DNA from: JANXQG01 sp963775975
Lineage (GTDB): Bacteria > Planctomycetota > Planctomycetia > Pirellulales > Thermoguttaceae
Length of the DNA: 64,000 nucleotides
Direction of reading: 5' to 3'
Assembly (NCBI GenBank): GCA_963775975.1
Contig: CAVZKX010000002.1
Coordinates: 2,914,001-2,978,000, forward strand
Positions within the stretch are counted from its first letter, which is position 1. The number at the start of each line of letters is the position of its first letter. A program made the translations under genes and the position numbers. Below the pieces are notes generated by a model. The model saw only the letters and a program-made list of their open reading frames with translations. It was not told the DNA's origin and made no database searches. Positions 1 through 9,380 of this stretch are shown here, piece by piece.

Positions 1-2855
1 CCGACTCGCCTCCCGTTGTGACATCGATTCAATGCGTTGGTCAATCGCTCATCGACGCCAATTCCGCAGTCTTCAGCGTCGTGTTCAGCAAACCGGTAAC
101 GGGCGTCTTAATGAACAATTTCGCGATAAGGGGCGGACGCGGAATTGTCACGTCGCTGAGCGGACTTGCGTCGCAGTATACGGTCTCGGTTAGCGGAATC
201 GACGCGACGGGCGGTGGAGCTATAGGGTTAGCTCTGGTCAATGCTGCTACGATCTCAGATTGGTTCGGCACGCCGCTCGCCGAAACTGCTATCGCCGTCG
301 ATCAGCAATACACCGTTGATAACGATCTCTATTGGGGCGACTCCAATAACGGCGGTTCGGAAAGCGGCAGTGGCGAGTGGAGCCCGGGCGTCGCCAATTG
401 GCACGTCGGAAGCCCGAACGGCCCCTTACAAGGTTGGGTCGATGGGAGCGCGGCGTTTTTTACGGGGTTGCCCGGCACGGTCCAAATTGCCAGTCCCGTA
501 GTAGTTGCTTCCGTGCATTTCCTCGCCGGCGGTTACGTGATCAAGGGCAACACGATGACTCTCGTGTCGGCGTCGTCCCCCGGAGGCGGCGGTACGAACA
601 TTGCCGTGGTAGCCGGTACGGCAACGATTAATTGCCAAATTGCCGGCGCCATGATGACGAAAACAGGCAATGGTACACTGGTGCTCGGTGCAGCGAATTT
701 GTTTTCCGCGACAACACTTTCGGCAGGAGTGCTGGAAGTCCGCGGCAACCATGCTTTTCCTATTGGTTGTAGTCTATTGGTCAACGGTGGCGTTGCCAAC
801 TTGGATGGCAACAGGGTGACAGTCTCTACAGCGACCATGGCAAACGGGAGCATCGTCGACGGTACCTTGACTGCTAGCACTTTGATCCAGATTTATAGCG
901 GAACGGCACTTGCAAACCTGGCGGGAACTGCCGGATTGCAGAAGTTGGGAACAGGCACGGCCGTCCTCATGGGAAACGACACATACCAGGGGGGCACCGA
1001 TGTCCTGGATGGCGTTTCTGTGGCCGCGAATGCCGAATCCTTGCCGACAGGAAAAGTGGTCGGTTCCGGGACGGTTCTCATCCAACCCACGCTTTATTGG
1101 ATTGGCAGCGGAGACTGGAACACCGGCCGATGGCAGCTCGCGGACGGGACGCCGACGCCTTGGATCGACGGTAGCAACGTCGTGCTGGCGGCCGGCTCTC
1201 TTCTCACGATTTCAGCCACGGCAAGCGTCACCTCGATAACGACGTCAGGCGACGTCACGATTGACGACGGAACGCTCGCGCTTCCTTCGTGGGGCGGCGT
1301 GATGACTGTCCTCGGCGGGACGCTTACGATTAACTCGGCACTCGTCGGCGGGAACCTAGTCAAATCCGGCTCTGGGGAACTGTTGCTCGATGGCACGTTG
1401 GCTTACACTGGCACGACTGTCGTGGTCGCGGGCCAAGTCGAACTGTTGTCGCCCGTCGTCAGTCCCCCAATGGTTTGCGGCGGTAAAGTAATCGGACCAG
1501 GCGCTGTGTTCAGTTCCGACGGCAGATCGCTGTACGACCTCGATTCAACCATGTTCGAGTTGGCAAAGAGTCTATTCGTAAGCGGCACCATCGATCGCGC
1601 GGGCATGATTCAGATCCTTCAAAGTGCAGCCGTGGACGGAGCGGTTACGCCAACGACACTTGACGCTCTGGTCGCCATGACCGCACCGCAAAATGAATCA
1701 AGCCTCGACATGCCGGACTATGTAGCTGTGCTTGCAAGCGACGTCGTTCAGGGCAATCAGGCCAATACCATTTATCAAGGGCAGCACTTGGGTGATCTTG
1801 CCACTCAAGCCAACGATCAAGCTCGCGCTGTCGCGCTCAATGACCTGGTCAACAAGTGGTTTTACGGCGCGGACTTGCCGGCCTCGGCCGGCGGTACGTA
1901 TTGCGTCACTGCCGGCTCGTTATTCGGCGATAACCCGAACTCCAGCCTCGACGTGCCGAGCTCCGCCGATATGCGACAAGGCAGCGTGGGAGATTGCTAC
2001 TTCGTCTCGGCACTGGGGGCACTAGCAGACAGTTCACATGCCGTCATCGAGAACATGCTCATCGACAATGGCATCGAGAACGGCGCCCACACGTGGACAG
2101 TTCGCTTCTATTACGACACGCCGCAAGGATACGTAGCGGACTATGTCACAGTAAACGACCTGTTGCCCGGCTACTACACGACCCCACTTTATGCTAAGCC
2201 GAGTCCCAACGGCGGCTGGTGGTTGCCGCTCGTCGAGAAGGCGTATGCCGAGTGGAACGAGACCGGCCATGAGGGTCGCGGTGGGCAGAATAGCTATTCG
2301 AGCCTGAATGGAGGTTGGATGGACGCGGTGGATGAACAGGTTCTCGGTCACGCTGTGGCAGCTTTTTCGCCGCGTAGTCCCGGCGCCAAGCAGACGGTCA
2401 TCGCGGCAATCCAAGGCGGCACTGCGGTTACGGCGGGCATTTTTACCGATGGCAACCCCTTGTTCAATGCCCTGCGTCTGGTTTCCAGTCACGCCTATCA
2501 AGTGGTAAGCTACGACGCGGATCCGCAGAGCGCCGGCTATGGCACATTCCAGCTTGCAAATCCCTGGGGCTCCTACGAGCCTAGTCCCTTGACCTGGTCC
2601 GAGCTGACTGAATTCGCTGCAGGGATTGTCATTGGCGAGACGACGGCTTCGATTGCCGCAAGCCCGGCGACAAGTACATCCGCTGAAGCAATGCGTGCCG
2701 CGGCCCTGCAGGCCGTCTCTACTCGCCAATATACGCCGTCTGCTGGACTGGTCTCAGACCTCGCACTTCAACGGAATACACCTGCTTTAGGTAACGAGCA
2801 AAATCTGCAAAGGCGAGCTTTGGACATGCTCATGGCTGGTTACGGCATGGCGTAG
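1..2855 (+). CDS. Large secreted protein with autotransporter-type repeats and C-terminal calpain-like protease (5' partial)
   Basis: The frame is open to the left edge (it reads DSPPVV before the first possible start, GTG at 18), so the true N-terminus lies upstream. Counting from 18, about 650 residues are Gly/Thr/Val-rich beta-strand sequence with autotransporter-associated repeats (for example GNGTLVLGAANLF and SGSGELLLDG). Residues about 650-870 form a calpain family C2 domain with the full triad: Cys about 660 in GSVGDCYFVSALGAL, His about 825 in SSHAYQVV, Asn about 848 in LANPWG. Bacterial calpain-like domains are known in very large secreted proteins. The role is inferred to be extracellular or cell-surface proteolysis, possibly self-processing. 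About 75 residues after the domain have no motif I recognise. Confidence 0.85.
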   Translation, partial: DSPPVVTSIQCVGQSLIDANSAVFSVVFSKPVTGVLMNNFAIRGGRGIVTSLSGLASQYTVSVSGIDATGGGAIGLALVNAATISDWFGTPLAETAIAVDQQYTVDNDLYWGDSNNGGSESGSGEWSPGVANWHVGSPNGPLQGWVDGSAAFFTGLPGTVQIASPVVVASVHFLAGGYVIKGNTMTLVSASSPGGGGTNIAVVAGTATINCQIAGAMMTKTGNGTLVLGAANLFSATTLSAGVLEVRGNHAFPIGCSLLVNGGVANLDGNRVTVSTATMANGSIVDGTLTASTLIQIYSGTALANLAGTAGLQKLGTGTAVLMGNDTYQGGTDVLDGVSVAANAESLPTGKVVGSGTVLIQPTLYWIGSGDWNTGRWQLADGTPTPWIDGSNVVLAAGSLLTISATASVTSITTSGDVTIDDGTLALPSWGGVMTVLGGTLTINSALVGGNLVKSGSGELLLDGTLAYTGTTVVVAGQVELLSPVVSPPMVCGGKVIGPGAVFSSDGRSLYDLDSTMFELAKSLFVSGTIDRAGMIQILQSAAVDGAVTPTTLDALVAMTAPQNESSLDMPDYVAVLASDVVQGNQANTIYQGQHLGDLATQANDQARAVALNDLVNKWFYGADLPASAGGTYCVTAGSLFGDNPNSSLDVPSSADMRQGSVGDCYFVSALGALADSSHAVIENMLIDNGIENGAHTWTVRFYYDTPQGYVADYVTVNDLLPGYYTTPLYAKPSPNGGWWLPLVEKAYAEWNETGHEGRGGQNSYSSLNGGWMDAVDEQVLGHAVAAFSPRSPGAKQTVIAAIQGGTAVTAGIFTDGNPLFNALRLVSSHAYQVVSYDADPQSAGYGTFQLANPWGSYEPSPLTWSELTEFAAGIVIGETTASIAASPATSTSAEAMRAAALQAVSTRQYTPSAGLVSDLALQRNTPALGNEQNLQRRALDMLMAGYGMA

Positions 2856-3837
2856 ACTTGGCTCTGCCCTCGATTCAAGTTCGCATCACTCTACTTTGAA
2901 CGCGAATGTTGCTCTCGGGCAATCATTGACGGAAGCGGCAGGCACCGCTATTCGATTCTCTGCGTCAGAATGCAATCAATGAATACAGGGCAACAAATGC
3001 TCTGCGAGTGAATGGCTGTTGAAGCTCAATTTACTTCGCCGTTGCCAAGACGAATTGAACCCGCGTTTCGTCGAGGTATTGGAACGCACGTCATTTTCTC
3101 GCAACGGAGTTTGTGTAACATGTTCCCGAACCTTTTATAGGATGACCATTTGCTATGATCAGCAAACGAAGGCGACGCAGACGGCTAAGGATCAAGCGCT
3201 ACGTACAGCGAAATGCGCTTCGAGAGAGACAGGCAAGGATGTGGCAACGAATGTTTCCTTGGAACTGTTTCCGAACGCATATTTGAACGAACGGCCAACT
3301 GGAGCCATCGAGAAACCCAGGCATTCGCCAACTTCGCCATTCGATATTGACACACATTCGCAAGATGAATATCGAGGTCTTGATCGGCCGTTGCGCGATG
3401 TGCTGTCTCGTCGAGCCGATTGCCCAGGTAGTGCGCCACTGAAGATACGATCTGATCACGCGAAGAAGCGGTGTTCTAAGACGCCTCGCGGGTGAGCGCG
3501 TCACACGTGAGACCGCGATCTCGACTTTTAGAGAAACCGGCATCGCATTGATCGCCCGAAATCCCGGCGCATTCAATTGAGTTTTTGTGCCCGGAACCCG
3601 GTTTCCGGCCCCAGAAATCGCATGGGCGCATGACTTTACTTGGCGAACCGTTCTCGACATTGACCTTTCCTGTGCCTCTCACGGCGAAATGCTGGCCAAG
3701 GTCACATCGCACTATTTTGAACAGCAAGGTGCGAGAATCCGAATTCTTTTGCGGAAACCTGCGCCCATTTCCTATGTCGTTTCGCAATTAACTGTTGGCG
3801 GAGTCCCCTATTCCGGATCAAAACCTAAAAGCTTGCC
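2856..3837. other. Intergenic, no convincing gene
   Basis: About 980 bases with only short overlapping frames on both strands and no recognisable motif or well-placed ribosome site. The plus frame from 3587 to 3874 runs into the next gene's start and has no family features. I see nothing I can support. Confidence 0.5.
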
Positions 3838-4815
3838 ATGTACGCCCCCCTCGATTCGCCGTCGCAAGCCTTGATTGTTCTCGATGGTGCCCGCCGCACA
3901 CTCGCCGAAACCGCCGATCTGGACCGGATTAAGGACGTACGCGATCAAGCGGAGGCCATTCGGCACTACCTAAGAGCCGCAGCCTTAGGCTTGGAGAAGC
4001 AAAACCAGGCAGCCGAAGTGAAACTTGTCGCCGAGAGGCGTTTAGGCGAATTATTGCAGAGTCTGCATCTTCACGGAGGCGATCGCAAAACCGGAAGTCG
4101 ATGCGACGGAATGCAGTTGACACGGCTTGGCATATCGCGGACGCAATCCTCAATGTGGCAACTGGAGGCATCACTTCCGGAGGAACTGTTCCGGGAATAT
4201 CTGCGGCAGACTCGGCAGGAAGGCAAGGAACTGACATCGAACGGGCTTCTTCGCATTGCTAGGACGCATGCCGACGCAGCAAGCCTCTCGGTCCCAATCG
4301 AGAACCGACTTGGGAGGCTTACGGAGAGACTCATCGAATTAGCCCAGCAGCGACTATCGTTCTCTTGTATTTACGTCGATCCTCCCTGGCATGGCAGCCG
4401 CAAGTTGAAATCTAAATCCGCCATCTTCGCCAAAGAACTGGCTGAGCTACCAGTACGTCCCCTGGCAAATCGACAAGCGCATCTCCATATCTGGGTGACG
4501 CCAGAGCTATTGGACCTTGGCGTTAAGATTCTACAAGTGTGGGGTTTCCGTTACCGTACCTCGCTGGCAAAGACGAAGACGGCCGGAGAATTCGGTCGCT
4601 ATTGGCAGCAGGCTCACGACATTCTTTTGCTCGGCGTCCGGGGCGATCTTGAGTTCCGGGACTCCTCCATGCCAAGTTGGATTGACGGGCATCTTGCTCC
4701 AACCGCTAGGTCGCTGTGCCAGATTCAAGGTCTTATCGAGAGGGTTAGCCACCCTCCGTATCTCGAATTGTTTGGCAGCGGGGGCGCTGCCGGTTGGACC
4801 TCGTTGGTGCCGTGA
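3838..4815 (+). CDS. MT-A70 family adenine N6-methyltransferase
   Basis: 325 residues. The catalytic DPPW motif sits at residues 181-184 (YVDPPWHGS). It is followed by the family's substrate strand (LHIWVTPELLDLG), a WGF segment, and a C-terminal ending (GLIERVSHPPYLELFG) that matches phage-type MT-A70 enzymes. These transfer a methyl group from S-adenosylmethionine to N6 of adenine. The first 150 residues are helical and charged and resemble the N-terminal part of phage/plasmid MT-A70 proteins that precedes the catalytic half. No restriction partner or operon neighbour is adjacent, so it is probably an orphan or phage-derived modification enzyme. The ATG at 3838 is the first in-frame start. 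Confidence 0.8.
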   Translation: MYAPLDSPSQALIVLDGARRTLAETADLDRIKDVRDQAEAIRHYLRAAALGLEKQNQAAEVKLVAERRLGELLQSLHLHGGDRKTGSRCDGMQLTRLGISRTQSSMWQLEASLPEELFREYLRQTRQEGKELTSNGLLRIARTHADAASLSVPIENRLGRLTERLIELAQQRLSFSCIYVDPPWHGSRKLKSKSAIFAKELAELPVRPLANRQAHLHIWVTPELLDLGVKILQVWGFRYRTSLAKTKTAGEFGRYWQQAHDILLLGVRGDLEFRDSSMPSWIDGHLAPTARSLCQIQGLIERVSHPPYLELFGSGGAAGWTSLVP

Positions 4816-5471
4816 ACGGAATCTACAGAAGTGGGAGTCCGCTTTCAGCCATGTCAGCCCTTTCTCACACGGCTTACAGCAACGCCAATCAATGTCCCAT
4901 CCTACTCCGTCTTGCCTCCGCGACGCTGAAGGAAACGGACAGATATCCTCCCCTATGGTCACCCGTCTCATCCGACCCAACCACTCAGAATCAAGGCAAC
5001 ATCATATTGCCTTGGTGGTTCGTACGCTGCGTTAAAAATCAAGCCGCCATGATCGATTCGGCGTCAAAAAATGACATCGCAGGACAATTGATGCAGCGTG
5101 CATGCAGCGCTAAGCACAGTGCGCCGTGGAGCGCGAGCGTCGCAAGTGCTGGTGCCATAAGCAATTGCGTGAAGAGCGTCGGTGGGTTTGGATCCCGCTT
5201 CCAAGTTTTTTATTTAAATAAACGTCGGTTGTTTTGGTTCGTTCTCGACCTACATTGGGGGGATTACCGTTCCCGTTGTACCCCTAGCGATAACTGAATA
5301 TTGGTCGGCGAAGGAAACACTGGAACGAAAATGTTGAGAATCCCCGCGGGTTCATTGCATTGCTTGTCGTGAGTGCTATACTCTTGGCTGTGTTGCGTAA
5401 GTTTGGCTTGTCTCGCGGATATCCTACGCGAAATCCGGAGCAAGATTTATCAATTTCTTGTGCGGCAAATC
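4816..5471. other. Intergenic, no convincing gene
   Basis: About 650 bases. The plus frame from 4794 to 5297 overlaps the end of the methyltransferase and has no recognisable domain or consistent coding character. Nothing else supported. Confidence 0.45.
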
Positions 5472-5729
5472 ATGGCAACCGAAGCTGTATATTCCCACTC
5501 CGCTAGCAGCTTGTTCGAATCTTTGGCTAGCTCAAAAACGGATGCGACCGGCCAGCGTCGCTTGCCTTCTGGAAGACGCGCAGGCATTGCAGTTAGCCTT
5601 CACCGGCTCGTGGCCAGTTTAGCGTACGCCTACAGTTGGCTTCGGTTTGTCACGGCCTTGGTAGTTTCTTTCGCCGCGGGAGCGATGGCGTGTCAGTTCA
5701 ATGGTATCGTCGTGAGAAGTAGCACGTAA
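5472..5729 (+). CDS. Possible small membrane protein
   Basis: 85 residues from the ATG at 5472, in a frame open from 5373. The N-terminal half is polar and Ser-rich. The C-terminal half contains one likely membrane segment (RFVTALVVSFAAGAMACQF). No family recognised. It could be a real small gene upstream of the Cys-rich protein or a chance frame; I lean only weakly to real. Confidence 0.25.
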   Translation: MATEAVYSHSASSLFESLASSKTDATGQRRLPSGRRAGIAVSLHRLVASLAYAYSWLRFVTALVVSFAAGAMACQFNGIVVRSST

Positions 5730-5935
5730 AGACAAACTGAGTCATAAACATAATCCCTAGTACATTTACTTAAGTGCAATTTTTGAGCCATCAGAATGCA
5801 ATTAACTTCGGTTCTTAACGTGGTCGACGGTAGTTTGATCAGTCACTGACATCATCTACCTTGTCCGCAAAGATGGCGGCGTGCTTCTTTTGGCAGCGCC
5901 GTTAGGTTATCTTCAACCTTTTCCGCAGGAGTTAC

Positions 5936-6529
5936 ATGATGCGATTTACCCGATTGATGAGGACCATACAACGCTACTTGGCGTTGCCCCTTTCAGCTAT
6001 TATCATTGCGATAGTGCCGATCACTAGTCAGTACTGTAGCACGGGCTGGGCCGATACTTCAACTGGATGGTACGGGCCATGTGTTGAAACTCAAGCGACA
6101 TCGGTCATCGTGGAAAACGGCCCAACATGTTCGGACTCCGGTTGCACTTGGACCGCAACCTGCGCTGGGGTGAAAATCTATAATAACTATCAAGCGAGTT
6201 GTACCAACCAGAATGAGACAACCTGCTACCCAAGCCCCAACCCGCCAACTGCGACGTATTACCCAACGGTAAGTTATCTGGGGAATACCGCATTTTATTC
6301 CTGCGTTGGGTTTAGCACTGCCTGCGGCGTTTGTTTGTCCAGTAGTACCATAGCGTGGGCGCTATGTGCTGGTCCCGTAGGGGTGGTCGCCGCTGTCACG
6401 GATGCCGGTTGCGCTGCCGTCTGTCTCGTGGGAGGTTATCTTGGCGTAACACCGTGTGGTTGCTGTTTTAACTGCTGCCTGTTTACTAGAGTAGTGTATA
6501 CAGGGTCCGGAACTACCTGCCACGATTAA
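5936..6529 (+). CDS. Exported cysteine-rich protein, possible halocin-C8-like peptide precursor
   Basis: 197 residues with 19 cysteines. An AGGAG ribosome site sits just before the ATG at 5936 (a second ATG is at 5939). Residues 1-40 are a basic start plus hydrophobic stretch (LALPLSAIIIAIVPITSQ) with a plausible signal-peptidase site near GWA|DTS. The middle has CX-spaced cysteines among Thr/Tyr/Pro. The last 75 residues alternate hydrophobic stretches with Cys pairs (CGVC, CAAVC, CGCC, NCC), a look shared with halocin-C8-like bacteriocin domains. The next genes include DUF1573 and MauE/thioredoxin-like proteins, which fits a disulfide-rich product folded outside the cytoplasm. That it is an antimicrobial or signalling peptide is inference; it could be a structural wall protein. 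Confidence 0.6.
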   Translation: MMRFTRLMRTIQRYLALPLSAIIIAIVPITSQYCSTGWADTSTGWYGPCVETQATSVIVENGPTCSDSGCTWTATCAGVKIYNNYQASCTNQNETTCYPSPNPPTATYYPTVSYLGNTAFYSCVGFSTACGVCLSSSTIAWALCAGPVGVVAAVTDAGCAAVCLVGGYLGVTPCGCCFNCCLFTRVVYTGSGTTCHD

Positions 6530-6767
6530 TAGTAGGCAGCAGTAGAAGTCGAATTAACCGTGGCGTCGCCGCAACTGAGTCCAAGAAACGCGACCAACTT
6601 TCCCATTCGGGAGATTGGTCACAAGTTTTCGTGTGCAAAGAACCGTTCGGCCCGTTATCGTTGGGAGGATTGTGCGCCCTTCCAGATTGCTCGCTGATCG
6701 GCCAAAGCGTGTGTTTGATGTCATCTGTCAATAGTATATCGCACAAAGCGATTCGTTGGAGTACGCG

Positions 6768-8207
6768 ATGCGGTTACGAGTGTATTTCTTGTTGATGATT
6801 GCTTGCTCGCCAACGTTGGCTTACGCGGCTGAACCAGACGCGTTCGATTTTGCTATCGAAATGTTCCGCCGACAAGGAGCAAACCCAACATTGATTACCA
6901 GCGGAGCGGCTGAAATTACCCTTGAAAGATTCAAGCCGATAAACCAAGCTGAGATTGACCAGAAAGTCGATTCTGCCGTCAATGCCGTCAGAGGGCAGTT
7001 GGCGAAGGTAACAGATCCCGCTGAACGGCAAAAACTAGAGAATTTCCTCAAGACCTATCCGAGCGACCTCCGTAAGGCTATTCCGGAGCAGCTTGGAACA
7101 GACAAGCTCCTCTATCGGTTGGCGTTTGACGACAATCGCATGTCGGGACGGTACTACTCGGAAATGTTGCGGTTTGACGCGCAAACCAACAGGTATGTCC
7201 CCTGGGAAGTGTGCCTGAGGGAGCGCGCAAGCAAAAATGGCGCGAACCTGATATGTTATCAGCCGCCTGCGAGACTTGCGCTCGTCAAGAATTCGCTTCA
7301 GGAAATCCTCCTTTTTCAGTTATTTGGGAGGATGCAAGGCAAGGCGTGCGCCCTCTTCACGGCAGTGCTGCTTTTGGGTGGCGACCCCGACCATTTTGTC
7401 TTCAGTGAGGATAACCTGAAGGGAGCGAAGCAGAGAATTGCGCAAACCGCGGCGCTAAACAAACCGTTGCCATGGCGGATCGTCGGCACCAAATCGTTCG
7501 AGGGGTCGACGGTTTATCTCCTGGAGTCGGGATTGCGCGGTCAGCCTGGGGTTAGGATCTGGGTCGACGCAGCACGGGGCTACATCACACCGCTCATTGA
7601 GGAATACGAAGCTGGTACCAAGCTTGCTCGGCAATACAAGTCATCTGGCTATTTTCTACATGAGCAAAGCGGCTTATATTTTCCTGAAAATCATGAGGAA
7701 AGTGCGTTCAACACAACGTCAGGAGAACTCATTCAACGAGACACGTTTCACATCAATCCAAAAACACTCCACTTGAACGAGCCAATCTCTGGCAGCGAGT
7801 TTGCAGTGCGAGTTCCGAGGGGGGTGGTTGTCATCGATGAGAGGGACAAGAACCGACCGCAACTGATGGTTCGCGAGAGCGAGGCGAATCTCGCGTTCAG
7901 GGAGGGTGAACTGGACCTGCAAAAGGTACAAGGGCTTGGACCAGTACCTCCCGTAGGCAAACCGATAACTCCAGTACCCGATTCTCAAAGTAGGCTGAGA
8001 CCCATAGCAGCTTGGGTCTGCGCCGCACTTCTAGTTGCGATCTTGGCAGTTTTGATCTGGAGAAGACGGAGGAAGCGCCTAGCGGCGGTTCTTCTTGCTA
8101 TCGCGATCGGCTCGGTTACGGTTACAGGCCAGGCGACCGCCGGGATTGAGGCCATCGTGTGCCTTCCTTCAGCCGTTGAGTTTGGAGAACGTCATGCAGC
8201 AAGATGA
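6768..8207 (+). CDS. Exported membrane-anchored protein of unknown function, possibly continuous with the DUF1573 domain
   Basis: 480 residues from the ATG at 6768, chosen because GGAG lies 6 bases upstream. The signal peptide (VYFLLMIACSPTLAYA) is followed by about 390 residues of soluble domain that I cannot assign. Next comes a membrane helix (WVCAALLVAILAVLIW), RRRRKR, and a second hydrophobic stretch (LAAVLLAIAIGSVTV). The last residues (CLPSAVEFGERHAAR) read like the first strand of a DUF1573 domain, which continues in the +1 frame. Either this gene and the next are one protein split by a one-base shift near 8200, or the second hydrophobic stretch is the signal peptide of a separate DUF1573 protein. 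Confidence 0.65.
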   Translation: MRLRVYFLLMIACSPTLAYAAEPDAFDFAIEMFRRQGANPTLITSGAAEITLERFKPINQAEIDQKVDSAVNAVRGQLAKVTDPAERQKLENFLKTYPSDLRKAIPEQLGTDKLLYRLAFDDNRMSGRYYSEMLRFDAQTNRYVPWEVCLRERASKNGANLICYQPPARLALVKNSLQEILLFQLFGRMQGKACALFTAVLLLGGDPDHFVFSEDNLKGAKQRIAQTAALNKPLPWRIVGTKSFEGSTVYLLESGLRGQPGVRIWVDAARGYITPLIEEYEAGTKLARQYKSSGYFLHEQSGLYFPENHEESAFNTTSGELIQRDTFHINPKTLHLNEPISGSEFAVRVPRGVVVIDERDKNRPQLMVRESEANLAFREGELDLQKVQGLGPVPPVGKPITPVPDSQSRLRPIAAWVCAALLVAILAVLIWRRRRKRLAAVLLAIAIGSVTVTGQATAGIEAIVCLPSAVEFGERHAAR

Positions 8208-9099
8208 GTACCTTTCTAAGGTTGTGCGAATCGAAAACCGCGGCACCCACGATGTTACAATTGAGAATGTTCTAACGTCGTGCGGCTGCACGGTAGCCAA
8301 TCTCAAGGAAAGGTTCGTTCCGGTCGGAAAATCAGTCGAGATGGAAGTACGGCTCAATACGTCTCACCGCAAAGGCCCAGTTGAAAGTCCCATCTTGATC
8401 GAACTCAAGGGCGAGACGCGCAAAATCAAGCTGTCAATCACAGCAAACGTGATCGAACTATATTCCATAGATAAACCATCACTGCGATTCTCCTTTACCA
8501 AAGGAGCAGCGAGCGCCTTGGAAACGTTCAAGGTGTTTACTGAAAAGTGGCCAGAGCTTAGATTCGATCCTAAAGCAATTGGCGATGGTTTTTCTCTCAA
8601 GGAGATAGGTCGTACCACTACGACAAAAGGCACAAACATCGAATATGAAGTGACGGCTAGAGCGCCGGAAGGCGACAAAGACTACCGTGTAGAGCGGCTG
8701 ACGTTGAAGCCTGCGCAAGCATTACCCAGTTACAAAGTCGTTGCGTACCTGTACGTAGCGGACGCCGGCGCGAGCTTCGTAAAGCCGACAAGTCGTGCGC
8801 TCGGGGTAATCACGCCGGGAAGCCAAACCGATTTCCGCCTGTTTTGCGATAAGTCGTTCGTGAAGCAACTAGTGATGGTGGATGAAGGAAAGGTCGAGGA
8901 CGGTTTCCAGGTGAGAATTGCGGCTCGTGATCTTGAGCAAGGAGTCCTGACGATCCAGTTCGTCGTGGACAAGGGAGTGCCGCCGGGATTATTCCAGAAG
9001 TGGATTGTGCTTAGGGATGGTAGTGGTAATCGAAAGTCACATATCGAGCTTCTGGGCGAAGTGAGGGAGCCTGGCTCTCGTTCAGCTAGGAATCCCTAG
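8095..9099 (+). CDS. DUF1573 domain protein (5' end in doubt, frameshift near 8200)
   Basis: The recognisable part begins near 8205: VRIENRGTHDVTIENV, then the family's TSCGCTVA motif, then a second Ig-like beta domain to the end. DUF1573 proteins are exported beta-sandwich proteins common in planctomycetes and Bacteroidetes, of unsettled function, with a conserved CGC. The frame opens at 8095, but its first 35 residues are Arg/Pro-rich and unlike the family. The natural N-terminal strand (CLPSAVEFG) is in the frame of the previous gene, so a one-base shift around 8196-8207 is likely. The position between the Cys-rich protein and the MauE-like gene suggests an envelope role in the same unit. 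Confidence 0.7.
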   Translation: MLSRSARLRLQARRPPGLRPSCAFLQPLSLENVMQQDEYLSKVVRIENRGTHDVTIENVLTSCGCTVANLKERFVPVGKSVEMEVRLNTSHRKGPVESPILIELKGETRKIKLSITANVIELYSIDKPSLRFSFTKGAASALETFKVFTEKWPELRFDPKAIGDGFSLKEIGRTTTTKGTNIEYEVTARAPEGDKDYRVERLTLKPAQALPSYKVVAYLYVADAGASFVKPTSRALGVITPGSQTDFRLFCDKSFVKQLVMVDEGKVEDGFQVRIAARDLEQGVLTIQFVVDKGVPPGLFQKWIVLRDGSGNRKSHIELLGEVREPGSRSARNP

Positions 9100-9165
9100 C
9101 GTGGTTGGGTTGCGGTCGACTTTTCGTTCTGTATACGATTGAAGTCCCTTTGTGAAGGTAGTGCG

Positions 9166-9327
9166 ATGAACCCGGTGGAATGGACGATTGTTGTGATATT
9201 ATGTGTGGTGTTGGGAGGGGTAATTGGCACGGCTATTAACGTCAAGAGACTGGTGAAATCTTGGGAGCGTGATACTCCCGCGATTCAAGCACTTTTGACT
9301 GAGATAAAGGAAAGACTCGGCAAATAG
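9166..9327 (+). CDS. 53-residue single-pass membrane protein
   Basis: Starts at the ATG at 9166 with GAAGG about 8 bases upstream. The N-terminal half is one membrane helix (TIVVILCVVLGGVIGTAIN). The rest is a short charged tail (VKRLVKSWERD...KERLGK). No family recognised. Position in the cluster, on the same strand and between envelope genes, supports it being real. Confidence 0.55.
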   Translation: MNPVEWTIVVILCVVLGGVIGTAINVKRLVKSWERDTPAIQALLTEIKERLGK

Positions 9328-9380
9328 AAATCAGGAAGCAAGGTGCATTAACTGCAATACGAACACGCGCCTCGTGTCCG

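Noticed and set aside
2034..2729. 231-residue minus-strand frame
   Set aside because: Antisense to the calpain-like domain, which has its full catalytic triad on the plus strand.
3019..3495. 158-residue plus-strand frame
   Set aside because: No family features and overlapped by frames of similar quality on the other strand.
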